Source: Cytophagaceae bacterium (GTDB lineage Bacteria > Bacteroidota > Bacteroidia > Cytophagales > Spirosomataceae). Taken from it: a stretch of 64,000 nucleotides of DNA. Below are positions 52,704-60,775 of this stretch, in pieces (the first letter of the stretch is position 1; every line of letters starts with the position of its first letter). Made by a program: the position numbers and the translations under genes. The DNA lies in NCBI GenBank assembly GCA_016722655.1, contig JADKIR010000004.1, positions 2,356,001 to 2,420,000 of the forward strand, given 5' to 3'. The notes under the pieces are model-generated. The model had not been told where the DNA came from. It did no database searches and saw only the letters and a program-made list of their open reading frames with translations.

Positions 52704-53585
52704 TCAAATATTTTCCAGGTTTTTACGGTATCGGTTCGAAACCTTTACCAGTTCGTTTACTTTAGCAATCGCAATTTCATAACCACGGGCATTTCCGGTT
52801 ACTTTCATAATTGCATTGGCATTTAGCACAATGTTTTTGTGAAATTTTATAAATTGGGGATGATGACCCAATTCTTCCCTCACCTCTTTTTCTGTAATAT
52901 TGATGATAGATTTATCAATACCTAATGGGTTTTGATAATAAAACTCCGTGCTGTTTTCACTTATTTTAGCATAAATCAATTGATTTGGGATTAAACTTAG
53001 TTTTTCCCCATGACCCAGAAAAACCAATATTTTTAACGGATTTTCTGAGTTAATAATATTCTTAGAAGCCAATTCATAATTGAGGTTTTCAGCCTTTTTG
53101 GTGAATTTGTTGGTATGAATATTTTCCTGTAAATAAATAAAAATAATAATCGGAATTATAGAATATACAAAATACAATATGCTGTCAACCGGAAATGAAA
53201 AACCTGATAACGGAATAGTATTCCAATAGATTCCCAAACCGGCGATAATCAAAAACGACATTAATAAAGACTGTACTAATTGTTTCGAGCCGGTCCAATG
53301 ATGTTCATCAAAATATTCTTTTGCCAGTAAAGGCAACACAAACTCACAAAGCAGCATAGCTCCCAGAGCAATCAAGCCTGAAATGGAAATTGCCATATTC
53401 CTTTGTTCGGTTTCTAGAAAACTTAAGCCAAATGGCTTAACTAAATATAACAGCAAAAAAATAATTGTTGCTATAGCTAAAGCATGCAAAAAACCTCTGA
53501 AAGAAAGTGTAGAAGAATGATATGGTTTTTTAAAAGTGTTAAATGCTGATTTAACAGAGCTTTTGATTTTATTAAGAAAAGACAT
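52704..53585 (-). CDS. Membrane-bound LytTR family transcriptional regulator
   Basis: A 293-aa protein with four membrane helices (about 35-160: IIFLLLYLVKPFGL, GLIALGAMLLCEFVLPLL, LLMSFLIIAGLGIYW, YSIIPIIIFIYL), a linker, then a LytTR DNA-binding domain (about 195-290; LIYAKISENSTEFYY, HPQFIKFHKNIVLNANAI). Such membrane LytTR proteins sense an envelope or small-molecule signal and bind DNA directly; target unknown. I use ATG 53585 (MSFLNKIKSS) rather than the longer TTG/CTG-type reading from 53612. Convergent with kdsC. Confidence 0.86.
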   Translation of the reverse strand: MSFLNKIKSSVKSAFNTFKKPYHSSTLSFRGFLHALAIATIIFLLLYLVKPFGLSFLETEQRNMAISISGLIALGAMLLCEFVLPLLAKEYFDEHHWTGSKQLVQSLLMSFLIIAGLGIYWNTIPLSGFSFPVDSILYFVYSIIPIIIFIYLQENIHTNKFTKKAENLNYELASKNIINSENPLKILVFLGHGEKLSLIPNQLIYAKISENSTEFYYQNPLGIDKSIINITEKEVREELGHHPQFIKFHKNIVLNANAIMKVTGNARGYEIAIAKVNELVKVSNRYRKNLENI

Positions 53586-53696
53586 TTTTTTATTGATTAA
53601 ATTACTCAACAATAGATTTTCAAAAATTATACCACAAACTATTAACGGTAAAATTTGTTAATCTTTATGTTAAAAATGTTAAATTTATTACGTTTT

Positions 53697-53731
53697 TTTG
53701 TCATTCTAACGTATTTAGAGAAATATTTTTG
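53697..53731 (+). promoter_or_regulatory. Promoter of the FKBP-protease operon
   Basis: TTTG at 53697-53700 and TATTTTTG at 53724-53731, 23 nt apart, 20 bp upstream of the ATG. Confidence 0.6.
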
Positions 53732-53751
53732 TAAAACTTATAATATAAAAA

Positions 53752-54423
53752 ATGAAATTATCCTCAAAAAAAGTATTTGTAATTCTTTTTGTTTCAGTTA
53801 TCACATTCAGCAAAACTCAGGCTCAATCCTTAAAAACTGCTCTTGATTCACTAAGTTATGCCATCGGGATCAATGTAGGCGATAATATTAGAAATCAAAA
53901 ACTCGACGTTAATCCTGATATTTTAGCGAGAGCGATTAAAGATGCCATCGCAAATAATAAATCTGTGATGACTTCAGAGTCTTCGAGTGCCTTTATTCAA
54001 TCCTATTTTCAGAGAGAAAGTGATAAGGTGGGTAATGAAAATAAGGCTAAGGGAGAAACTTTTTTATCTCAAAATAAATCAAAACCAGGAGTAACTACGT
54101 TAAATAGTGGACTTCAATACAAAATTTTAAAAATGGCTGAAGGCCCCAAGCCGGCAGCATCTGACAGAGTTAAGGTACATTATCACGGAACACTCATTGA
54201 CGGTACAGTTTTTGATAGTTCAGTAAACAGAGGCGAGCCGGCCACATTTGGGGTAACTCAGGTGATAAAAGGGTGGGTTGAGGCATTGCAGCTGATGAGT
54301 GTTGGGTCAAAATGGACACTTTACATTCCATCTGATCTTGCTTATGGTCAGCAGGCACCTCCTTCAATCGGCCCAAATCAGGTTTTGATATTTGATGTGG
54401 AATTGATTGAAATTGTTAAATAA
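53752..54423 (+). CDS. FKBP-type peptidyl-prolyl cis-trans isomerase (Mip-like)
   Basis: A 223-aa exported foldase. Signal peptide (residues 1-25, ending TQAQ), dimerising FKBP_N helices (about 28-115; ALDSLSYAIGINVGDNIR), and the FKBP isomerase domain (about 125-222; DRVKVHYHGTLIDGTVFDSS, VIKGWVEALQLMSVGSKW, LAYGQQAPPSIGPNQVLIF). It helps periplasmic or outer-membrane proteins fold. ATG start. The tail-specific protease gene follows after 26 bp, giving an envelope protein-quality operon. Confidence 0.93.
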   Translation: MKLSSKKVFVILFVSVITFSKTQAQSLKTALDSLSYAIGINVGDNIRNQKLDVNPDILARAIKDAIANNKSVMTSESSSAFIQSYFQRESDKVGNENKAKGETFLSQNKSKPGVTTLNSGLQYKILKMAEGPKPAASDRVKVHYHGTLIDGTVFDSSVNRGEPATFGVTQVIKGWVEALQLMSVGSKWTLYIPSDLAYGQQAPPSIGPNQVLIFDVELIEIVK

Positions 54424-54449
54424 AGCAATTTTATAGCGAAATACAAATT

Positions 54450-56537
54450 ATGAAAAAGACATTTTTGACCTGGCTTGGAACATTGTCGGTTTTGGTATCA
54501 ATTGCCCAAACCGAAGCTCCAAAATACAGTTATGCCGATTTAGAGCCAACAGCATCCCAGACAAAAGTGCAGGCTTTTGTAACTCAATTCCTAAATAATT
54601 ACCACTACAGTAAGTTTTCGATTGACGATTCTCTGTCTGCAAAAGTATGGAAGAGTTTTATCGACAATGTGGATGGCTCCAGGGCTTATTTTACGGCTGA
54701 AGAAATCAAAGATTTTGAAAAGTATCAGTACAAAATTGATGAGGCATTACTTTCAGGTGATGTAGATGCACCTTTCGAAGTATTTAATCTTTATAGAAAA
54801 AAGTACAAAGAAAGACATGCTTATATTAAAAACCTTTTAAGTAAACCTTTGGATTTTACTACAAATGATACTTATGAAGTAAACAGATCTAAATCTCCCT
54901 GGGCTAAATCTGAAGCCGAGCTTGACAAAGTATGGGATAAAATCATCCTGAGTCAGGCACTTAGTCTCAAATTGGGCGGAAGTACCGACAGTGCAATTGT
55001 AGCCACAATGAATAAACGCTACGACATGTATGAGACCAGAGTCTTGAAATGGAGATCTGAAGATGTTTTCCAAACATTTGTCAATTCTTTTACAGAAACC
55101 ATTGACCCTCATACCTCCTACATGATTCCCAGTACTGCCGCTCAGTTTAATATTGAAATGAGTCAGTCTTTGGAAGGAATAGGAGCTACACTTCAGAATG
55201 AAGGTGATTATGTCATGATCAAAGAGATTATTCCCGGTGGTCCTTTGTTTAAAAGCGGTCAAGGAAATAAAAACGACTATATTGTTGCCGTTGCCCAAGG
55301 TGATGACGGTGATTATCAGGATATTATTGGTTGGTTGACCGACGACGCCGTAAAACTTATCAGAGGGAAAAAAGGAACAATTGTAAGGTTGAAATTACTC
55401 GCCTCTGATGCACCGGCAGGTTCTGAGCCGCGGATTTTGAGACTTGAAAGAGAGAAAATCAAACTTGAAGAAGCAGTTGCACAGTCCAAAATTATCGATG
55501 TTAAACATGATAAAAAAGATTTCAAAATCGGAATGATAGAAATCCCCATGTTTTACCGCGATTTTGAAGACGCCCGAAAAGGAGGTGATTTCCAATCTAC
55601 AACCAAAGACGTAAAGAAGTTTCTACTTGAATTTAAAGAAAAAGGTGTTGATGGTGTTTTGATTGATTTACGTAATAATGGTGGTGGCTCATTGACAGAA
55701 GCCATTAATCTCTCCGGGCTGTTTATATCTGAAGGTCCTGTGGTTCAGCGTCGTAGTTCTCGTCAGAAAGTCGATGTTGAATACGATACAGATAAAGAGT
55801 TGGTTTACAGTGGTCCACTAATGATATTGCAAAACAGATTTTCCGCTTCGGCTTCAGAGATTTTTGCAGGAGCTATTCAGGATTATAAAAGAGGAATTAT
55901 CGTAGGGGAGAGGTCTTATGGAAAAGGTACCGTGCAGCAATTGGTTGATCTGGATCAGTTTCTGAATTCCCCTCGAAATGCTTCCCGAAATAACAATAGA
56001 GGGTCTGTAGCAGGGAATGGCAATGTGGCCATGGGTGTTGGTTTTGAAAACAAAGAAAGGTATGGACAATTAAAACTTACTACCGAGAAGTTTTACAGAA
56101 TTACAGGAAATAGTACCCAATTAAAGGGAGTAGAACCTGACATTGCTTTACCATCGCCTTTTGACCCTGACGAAATGGGGGAGAGTTCACAACCTACCGC
56201 CCTACCTTATGACCAGGTTGAATTGGCAGAATTTGAAAAGCAAGGAAATATTAACGATAAATTAATTAATAAACTTAATTCAAAATTCCAGTCAAGACTT
56301 AAATCAGATCAGGATCTGAAAGATTTAGTTTCTGATTTGGATGAATACAAAATTCTGAAGGAAAAAAATGAATATTCTTTGAATTATGAAATACGTAAAA
56401 AAGAGAAAGAGGACTCGGAAAAGAACCGAAAAGCTGTTAAGAAAATAAGTAAATCAAACAGTAGTTCTGATGATGATGATGTTTATCTCAATGAATCAGA
56501 GAAAATTTTATGTGATTTAATTTCAAACACAAAATAA
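54450..56537 (+). CDS. prc: Carboxy-terminal (tail-specific) processing protease, Prc/Tsp type
   Basis: A 695-aa periplasmic S41A protease. Signal peptide (1-19), N-terminal helical domain, PDZ domain (about 240-320; GIGATLQNEGDYVMIKEI, GGPLFKSG), and catalytic core: IDLRNNGGGSL, Ser467 in RFSASASEIF, Asp478 and Lys492 in YGKGTVQ, in the same spacing as Ser430/Asp441/Lys455 of E. coli Tsp. The C-terminus is a charged DUF3340-like tail. It trims or degrades envelope proteins. Co-transcribed with the FKBP gene; strong terminator after the stop. Confidence 0.94.
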   Translation: MKKTFLTWLGTLSVLVSIAQTEAPKYSYADLEPTASQTKVQAFVTQFLNNYHYSKFSIDDSLSAKVWKSFIDNVDGSRAYFTAEEIKDFEKYQYKIDEALLSGDVDAPFEVFNLYRKKYKERHAYIKNLLSKPLDFTTNDTYEVNRSKSPWAKSEAELDKVWDKIILSQALSLKLGGSTDSAIVATMNKRYDMYETRVLKWRSEDVFQTFVNSFTETIDPHTSYMIPSTAAQFNIEMSQSLEGIGATLQNEGDYVMIKEIIPGGPLFKSGQGNKNDYIVAVAQGDDGDYQDIIGWLTDDAVKLIRGKKGTIVRLKLLASDAPAGSEPRILRLEREKIKLEEAVAQSKIIDVKHDKKDFKIGMIEIPMFYRDFEDARKGGDFQSTTKDVKKFLLEFKEKGVDGVLIDLRNNGGGSLTEAINLSGLFISEGPVVQRRSSRQKVDVEYDTDKELVYSGPLMILQNRFSASASEIFAGAIQDYKRGIIVGERSYGKGTVQQLVDLDQFLNSPRNASRNNNRGSVAGNGNVAMGVGFENKERYGQLKLTTEKFYRITGNSTQLKGVEPDIALPSPFDPDEMGESSQPTALPYDQVELAEFEKQGNINDKLINKLNSKFQSRLKSDQDLKDLVSDLDEYKILKEKNEYSLNYEIRKKEKEDSEKNRKAVKKISKSNSSSDDDDVYLNESEKILCDLISNTK

Positions 56538-56544
56538 TGCAAAC

Positions 56545-56573
56545 AAAAAACCCCGGATCAACCGGGGTTTTTT
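56545..56573. terminator. Terminator between prc and the polyprenyl synthase gene
   Basis: AAAAAACCCCGG pairs with CCGGGGTTTTTT around a 5-nt loop. Symmetric, so it can serve both convergent genes. Confidence 0.95.
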
Positions 56574-56584
56574 GTTTAATGCTT

Positions 56585-57559
56585 TTATTTTTTTCTTTCA
56601 ATGGTAAACCTTATCAGATTTTTAAGAGAAGTTCTAAAGGGTGAATCTTTAAAATCATCCAGAATTTCGTTGGCTTCGTCCACATACTTATGCATGACTT
56701 TCTCTGTATATTCTATACCGCCTGATGATTTCACAAATGCAATCACTTCATGAACTTTGGCAGGCTTGTCTGATTCATTTTTTATAAGATTAATAATCCT
56801 TCTTTTTTCCAGCCATGAACATTTGTTGAGAGCAAAAATCAAAGGCAAAGTCATCTTTTTTTCTTTGATATCAATACCTGTAGGTTTTCCTATTTCATCA
56901 GTACCAAAATCAAAAAGGTCATCTTTTATCTGAAAAGCCATTCCTATTTTTTCACCTAAAAGCCTGGCTTTTTCTATAATTTCTTCATTTGCACCGGTAG
57001 AGGCTGCTCCCACTGCACAGCATGATGCAATAAGCGAAGCTGTTTTTTGCCTGATTACCTCAAAATAAATGTCTTCAGTAATATCCAGCCTCCTTGCTTT
57101 TTCTATTTGCAACAGCTCACCTTCCGACATTTCTTTTACAGCATTATTGACAATCGCCATCAAATTAAAGTCTTTATGCTTTATGCTTAGGTCGAGTCCT
57201 TTTGTCAATAAAAAATCTCCAACCAAAACGGCAATTTTATTTTTCCATAGTGCATTTACTGAGAAAAACCCTCTTCTGTAGTTTGACTCATCAACCACAT
57301 CATCATGAACAAGTGAGGCAGTATGAACCAACTCTATCAATGTAGCTCCACGATAGGTGGGTTCGGCAATTTCACCAATTGTACCTGCTGACAAAAATAC
57401 AAACATGGGTCTGATTTGCTTCCCTTTACGATGGATTATATACTTCATGATCTGGTCAAGAAGCATGACATTGGTTCTCATTGACTCTCTGAACTTTTTT
57501 TCAAAGTTTTTCATCTCTGAGGCAATAGGAGCCTGTATTTCTTCAATAGATAGGGTCAT
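56585..57559 (-). CDS. Polyprenyl diphosphate synthase (octaprenyl/IspB type)
   Basis: A 324-aa trans-prenyltransferase that builds the quinone side chain from isopentenyl diphosphate. First Asp-rich motif HDDVVDE (about residue 85) in LVHTASLVHDDVVDE; second motif DDLFD (about 213); GKQIRPMFVFLSAG and KTASLIASCCAVGAAS are standard. Chain length cannot be read with certainty; bacterial menaquinone chains are probable. ATG start. Minus-strand promoter at 57613-57646. Confidence 0.92.
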   Translation of the reverse strand: MTLSIEEIQAPIASEMKNFEKKFRESMRTNVMLLDQIMKYIIHRKGKQIRPMFVFLSAGTIGEIAEPTYRGATLIELVHTASLVHDDVVDESNYRRGFFSVNALWKNKIAVLVGDFLLTKGLDLSIKHKDFNLMAIVNNAVKEMSEGELLQIEKARRLDITEDIYFEVIRQKTASLIASCCAVGAASTGANEEIIEKARLLGEKIGMAFQIKDDLFDFGTDEIGKPTGIDIKEKKMTLPLIFALNKCSWLEKRRIINLIKNESDKPAKVHEVIAFVKSSGGIEYTEKVMHKYVDEANEILDDFKDSPFRTSLKNLIRFTIERKK

Positions 57560-57612
57560 TAAGTAAAAGACACTTCCGAAAAAGTGTTTAAGAAGTTATT
57601 GCTTAGAAAAAA

Positions 57613-57646
57613 CAAATTTATATCATTTAACAGAAATTTAAGACAA
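57613..57646 (-). promoter_or_regulatory. Promoter of the polyprenyl synthase gene
   Basis: Minus strand TTG (CAA at 57644-57646), 23 nt, then TAAATTTG (57613-57620), 54 bp before the ATG. ACACTT/AAGTGT (57570-57587) can form a small hairpin in the leader. Confidence 0.55.
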
Positions 57647-57711
57647 ATTGTTAAAATAATAATGATGTTTTGGAGTTGAAAAATTAAAAAAGCACTGAGT
57701 TTTACTTATTT

Positions 57712-57740
57712 TTCCAAAATATCGAAATATTATTTTGGAA
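57712..57740. promoter_or_regulatory. 10-bp inverted repeat between divergent genes, operator candidate
   Basis: TTCCAAAATA (57712-57721) and TATTTTGGAA (57731-57740) are perfect inverted copies with a 9-nt spacer. They lie in the 348-bp gap between the polyprenyl synthase and hisH genes, which otherwise holds only AT-rich sequence, one promoter box and the hairpin at 57835. No regulator is identified. Confidence 0.45.
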
Positions 57741-57834
57741 TTGCTTAAAGTATAATTTATTTTGCATTTTTTAAATTAATAATCAGTCCATTACACAAAA
57801 GATTTTTTCCTGACAAATTTAGCGAACAAATAGG

Positions 57835-57862
57835 CCCGACAAATTAGTCGGGTTTTATTTTT
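57835..57862 (+). terminator. Terminator-like hairpin just upstream of hisH, attenuator candidate
   Basis: CCCGAC pairs with GTCGGG around AAATTA, followed by TTTTATTTTT. No plus-strand gene ends here, so it would act on a leader transcript entering hisH. No His-codon-rich leader peptide was seen. Confidence 0.55.
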
Positions 57863-57907
57863 GGTATTAATACCGTAATTTTGAAGCTAATTATACCAAA
57901 GATAATT

Positions 57908-58504
57908 TTGAATAAGCCTGACGTCACCATAATCAAGTACAATGCGGGAAACATCATGTCGGTGATATACGCTCTTGAACGCATTGGAGCCTCTTACGAA
58001 TATACCGATGATCCCGAAAAAATTTCAGAGGCGAAAAAAATCATTTTTCCCGGTGTAGGTGAAGCGGGCTCGGCAATGAAAAGTATCAGAGAGTCAGGCC
58101 TTGATCAATTGATACCTCAGCTCAAACAACCATTTTTAGGTACTTGTGTAGGTATGCAGTTGCTTTGCAGGTATTCTGAAGAAAGTAACACCGAGTGTTT
58201 GGGTGTTTTTGATGTTGACGTAAAGAGATTTTCAAAAACTCAGGGTTTCAAAATCCCCCAAACGGGCTGGAATGATATTTTTGATTTAAAATCCGGACTT
58301 TTTTCAGGTTTGAAAGAAAACGATTTTGTGTATTACAATCATGGATACTTTGCCCCACTTTCAGATTATACCATAGCAAAGACAGACTACATTTTACATT
58401 ATTCGGCGGCATTGCAAAAAGACAATTTCTATGCCTGCCAGTTTCATTCCGAGATAAGTGGTAGTGTAGGGCAACAAATTTTTGAGAATTTTTTAAAATT
58501 ATGA
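57908..58504 (+). CDS. hisH: Imidazole glycerol phosphate synthase glutaminase subunit HisH
   Basis: A 198-aa class-I glutamine amidotransferase that feeds ammonia to HisF in histidine synthesis. N-terminal IIKYNAGN, oxyanion and nucleophile region FLGTCVGMQLL (catalytic Cys), and the His-Glu pair in CQFHSEISG. Start is uncertain: TTG 57908 (MNKPDVTIIKYNAGN) fits the family best; TTG 57881 adds nine residues; the first ATG (57956) would cut into the fold. A TAATTTTG box at 57876-57883 overlaps the longer start and argues for 57908. Overlaps hisA by 4 bp. Confidence 0.93.
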   Translation: MNKPDVTIIKYNAGNIMSVIYALERIGASYEYTDDPEKISEAKKIIFPGVGEAGSAMKSIRESGLDQLIPQLKQPFLGTCVGMQLLCRYSEESNTECLGVFDVDVKRFSKTQGFKIPQTGWNDIFDLKSGLFSGLKENDFVYYNHGYFAPLSDYTIAKTDYILHYSAALQKDNFYACQFHSEISGSVGQQIFENFLKL

Positions 58505-59223
58505 TACAGATTATTCCGGCCATTGATATTATTGATGGAAAGTGTGTGAGGTTAAGCCAGGGAGATTATTCTCAGAAAAAAACTTATTTTGAAAATCCCC
58601 TTGAAGTGGCCAAAATGTTTGAAGACGCAGGCTTGAAACGGTTACATTTGGTGGATCTGGATGGTGCCAAAAATAAAAAGATTACCAATGCCAAAGTATT
58701 GGAAAATATTGCTTCAAAAACCAGCCTTCATATTGACTTTGGAGGTGGTGTGCAGTCTGAAGAAGACCTAAAACTGGCATTTGATTGTGGTGCATCACAG
58801 GTTACAGGTGGAAGTATAGCAGTCAAAAATCCGGAAATGTTTGAGAATTGGATTACCCAGTATGGAGGTGAAAAAATAATCTTAGGTGCAGATGCCCGCA
58901 ATGAAAAAATAGCAGTAGGTGGCTGGGAAGAGGATTCAGGAGTTTGGGTTTACGAGTTTATTGAAAGTTGGCTAAAAAAAGGAGTGAAATATACTATCAG
59001 CACTGATGTGGCAAAAGATGGACTTTTGCAGGGTCCTTCTTTCGATTTGTATAAAAAAATACAAGACCAGTTTCCTGATTTAAATGTAATTGCAAGTGGG
59101 GGAGTCAGTGCTATGAAAGACCTTGAAGATTTAGCTGAAATGAATATTTATGGTGTCATAGTAGGTAAAGCAATTTATGAAGGAAGGGTTTCGCTGAAAG
59201 AAATATCAAAGAGATTTTTATGA
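58501..59223 (+). CDS. hisA: Phosphoribosylformimino-AICAR ribotide isomerase HisA
   Basis: A 240-aa TIM-barrel isomerase, the step before HisHF. Catalytic Asp near the N-terminus (IPAIDIIDGKCVRLSQGDY), Asp in the second half (STDVAKDGLLQGP), and the two phosphate-binding loops (DFGGGVQSEEDL; ASGGVSAMKDL). ATG start overlaps the hisH stop by 4 bp; its stop overlaps the GNAT start by 4 bp. Confidence 0.95.
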   Translation: MIQIIPAIDIIDGKCVRLSQGDYSQKKTYFENPLEVAKMFEDAGLKRLHLVDLDGAKNKKITNAKVLENIASKTSLHIDFGGGVQSEEDLKLAFDCGASQVTGGSIAVKNPEMFENWITQYGGEKIILGADARNEKIAVGGWEEDSGVWVYEFIESWLKKGVKYTISTDVAKDGLLQGPSFDLYKKIQDQFPDLNVIASGGVSAMKDLEDLAEMNIYGVIVGKAIYEGRVSLKEISKRFL

Positions 59224-59675
59224 GTAAATCTTTACACACCGAAGGCTATGAAATAAGCACCGACAAAAGTAGGTTACAGTTTGATGTAATACAAGGATTT
59301 CTGTCCCAAACTTATTGGTCACCTGGAATACCTCCGGAGATTGTCCGTCGGTCCGCCGAAAATTCACTCTGCTTTGGAATTTATAAAAAGGACACTCAGG
59401 TAGGCTATGCCCGTATCATCTCTGATTACACTACGTTTGCATATCTGGCTGACGTTTTCGTACTGGAATCTGAAAGAGGAAAAGGACTTTCGAAATGGTT
59501 GATGGAAACAATAAAACAACATCCTGACTTGCAAGGCCTTCGAAGGTGGATGCTCATTACTAAGGATGCCCATACATTGTATTCCCAATTTGGTTTTGAA
59601 CTTGCAAACAATCCCGAAAACATCATGCAGATTGCTCGTCCAAATATTTACTCAGAACAAAAAAAAGACTCATAA
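59220..59675 (+). CDS. GNAT family N-acetyltransferase inside the his cluster
   Basis: A 151-aa acetyltransferase with the acetyl-CoA-binding motif A in ADVFVLESERGKGLSKWL and a C-terminal LITKDAHTLYSQFGFE. The N-terminal TYWSPGIPPEIVRRSAENS is typical of a widespread small GNAT group of unknown substrate. It lies between hisA and hisF, overlapping hisA by 4 bp and ending 1 bp before hisF, so it is expressed with histidine synthesis; whether it acts in the pathway is unknown. Confidence 0.87.
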   Translation: MSKSLHTEGYEISTDKSRLQFDVIQGFLSQTYWSPGIPPEIVRRSAENSLCFGIYKKDTQVGYARIISDYTTFAYLADVFVLESERGKGLSKWLMETIKQHPDLQGLRRWMLITKDAHTLYSQFGFELANNPENIMQIARPNIYSEQKKDS

Positions 59676-59676
59676 T

Positions 59677-60432
59677 ATGCTGACCAAAAGAATCATACCC
59701 TGTTTGGATATAAAAGAAGGAAGAACCGTAAAGGGTACCAATTTTGTTGACCTTCGTGATGCGGGTGATCCGGTTGAATTGGCTGCGATTTATGCCGAGC
59801 AAGGTGCTGATGAATTGGTTTTTTTGGATATAACAGCCACTGTTGAAGAGAGGAAAACACTTTTGGAATTGGTTAAAAAAGTAGCACATGCTATAAATAT
59901 CCCATTTTGTGTTGGGGGAGGGATCGGTAGCGTGAGTGACGTTTCTAAATTGTTGAATGCCGGTGCCGACAAAGTGTCGGTTAATTCCTCGGCAGTAAGA
60001 AATCCACAATTGGTTTATGACTTGGCCAAAGAGTTTGGTAGTCAGTGTATTGTGGTTGCCATAGACACCCGAAATATAGACGGAATTGATATAGTACATA
60101 CACATGGAGGAAGAAAACCGACTGATTTAATAACCCAAACATGGGCAAGAAAAGTGGAAGAGTTGGGTGCTGGAGAAATTTTGCTAACCTCAATGGATGC
60201 TGACGGAACAAAAAATGGTTTTGCATTAAAGATTACTAAAGAGGTATCGGAGTCATTGCATATACCTGTGATTGCATCTGGTGGTGCAGGTACTATGGAA
60301 CATTTTTATGAAGTATTTACAGAAGGATATGCCGATGCCGGTCTTGCCGCAAGTATTTTCCACTTTGGAGAAATTCCGATTCCAAAATTAAAAGGATATT
60401 TAAGAGACAAAGGTCTTCCTATCAGGCTTTAA
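59677..60432 (+). CDS. hisF: Imidazole glycerol phosphate synthase cyclase subunit HisF
   Basis: A 251-aa TIM-barrel cyclase that, with HisH, makes imidazole glycerol phosphate and AICAR. Catalytic Asp residues in KRIIPCLDIKEGRTVKGTNF and in LLTSMDADGTKNGF; phosphate loops FCVGGGIGSVSDV and ASGGAGTMEHF. I use ATG 59677, which gives the normal N-terminus MLTKRIIPCLD; the longer reading from 59566 runs through the GNAT gene. Last gene of hisH-hisA-GNAT-hisF. Confidence 0.95.
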   Translation: MLTKRIIPCLDIKEGRTVKGTNFVDLRDAGDPVELAAIYAEQGADELVFLDITATVEERKTLLELVKKVAHAINIPFCVGGGIGSVSDVSKLLNAGADKVSVNSSAVRNPQLVYDLAKEFGSQCIVVAIDTRNIDGIDIVHTHGGRKPTDLITQTWARKVEELGAGEILLTSMDADGTKNGFALKITKEVSESLHIPVIASGGAGTMEHFYEVFTEGYADAGLAASIFHFGEIPIPKLKGYLRDKGLPIRL

Positions 60433-60775
60433 CTTTCTATAATTAGATATTTTAAAATATATCTAATTAATATTTTTTAAATAACTATCAGCTTCAAAGA
60501 ATAAATTGGAATAAAGGCTTATTTTAAAATTCTAATTTTTGTACCTGAATTTTGAAAATTCACTGCCTTTAAATCGTTTTTTTTATTTATTTCTTGAATC
60601 TTATTTCAAATTTTGTATTTTTACTAAAATACTTCAAAATATTTTTATTACTGACATTTTGCCATGTTTTTCTTTCATGGCACCAGGTTTGACTTAAAAT
60701 GTTTTACCAATTATAAAATTAAAACTGTTTGATAGGAATAATCCTATTGCCAGTTTGACAGAAAAAACATATTTA
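60433..60775. other. AT-rich intergenic region with two hairpins, before lon
   Basis: AATTAGATAT (60441-60450) and ATATCTAATT (60459-60468) form a 10-bp stem followed by ATTTTTT, a possible terminator of the his cluster. TGCCATG (60660-60666) and CATGGCA (60676-60682) form a 7-bp hairpin ~95 bp before lon, maybe in its leader. No ORF, tRNA or clear promoter box at a standard spacing was found. Confidence 0.5.

Noticed and set aside
57876..57910. Second promoter (TTTTG-N19-TAATTTTG) over the hisH start
   Set aside because: It would start transcription inside hisH, beyond the start needed for the conserved YNAGN segment; probably chance in AT-rich DNA.
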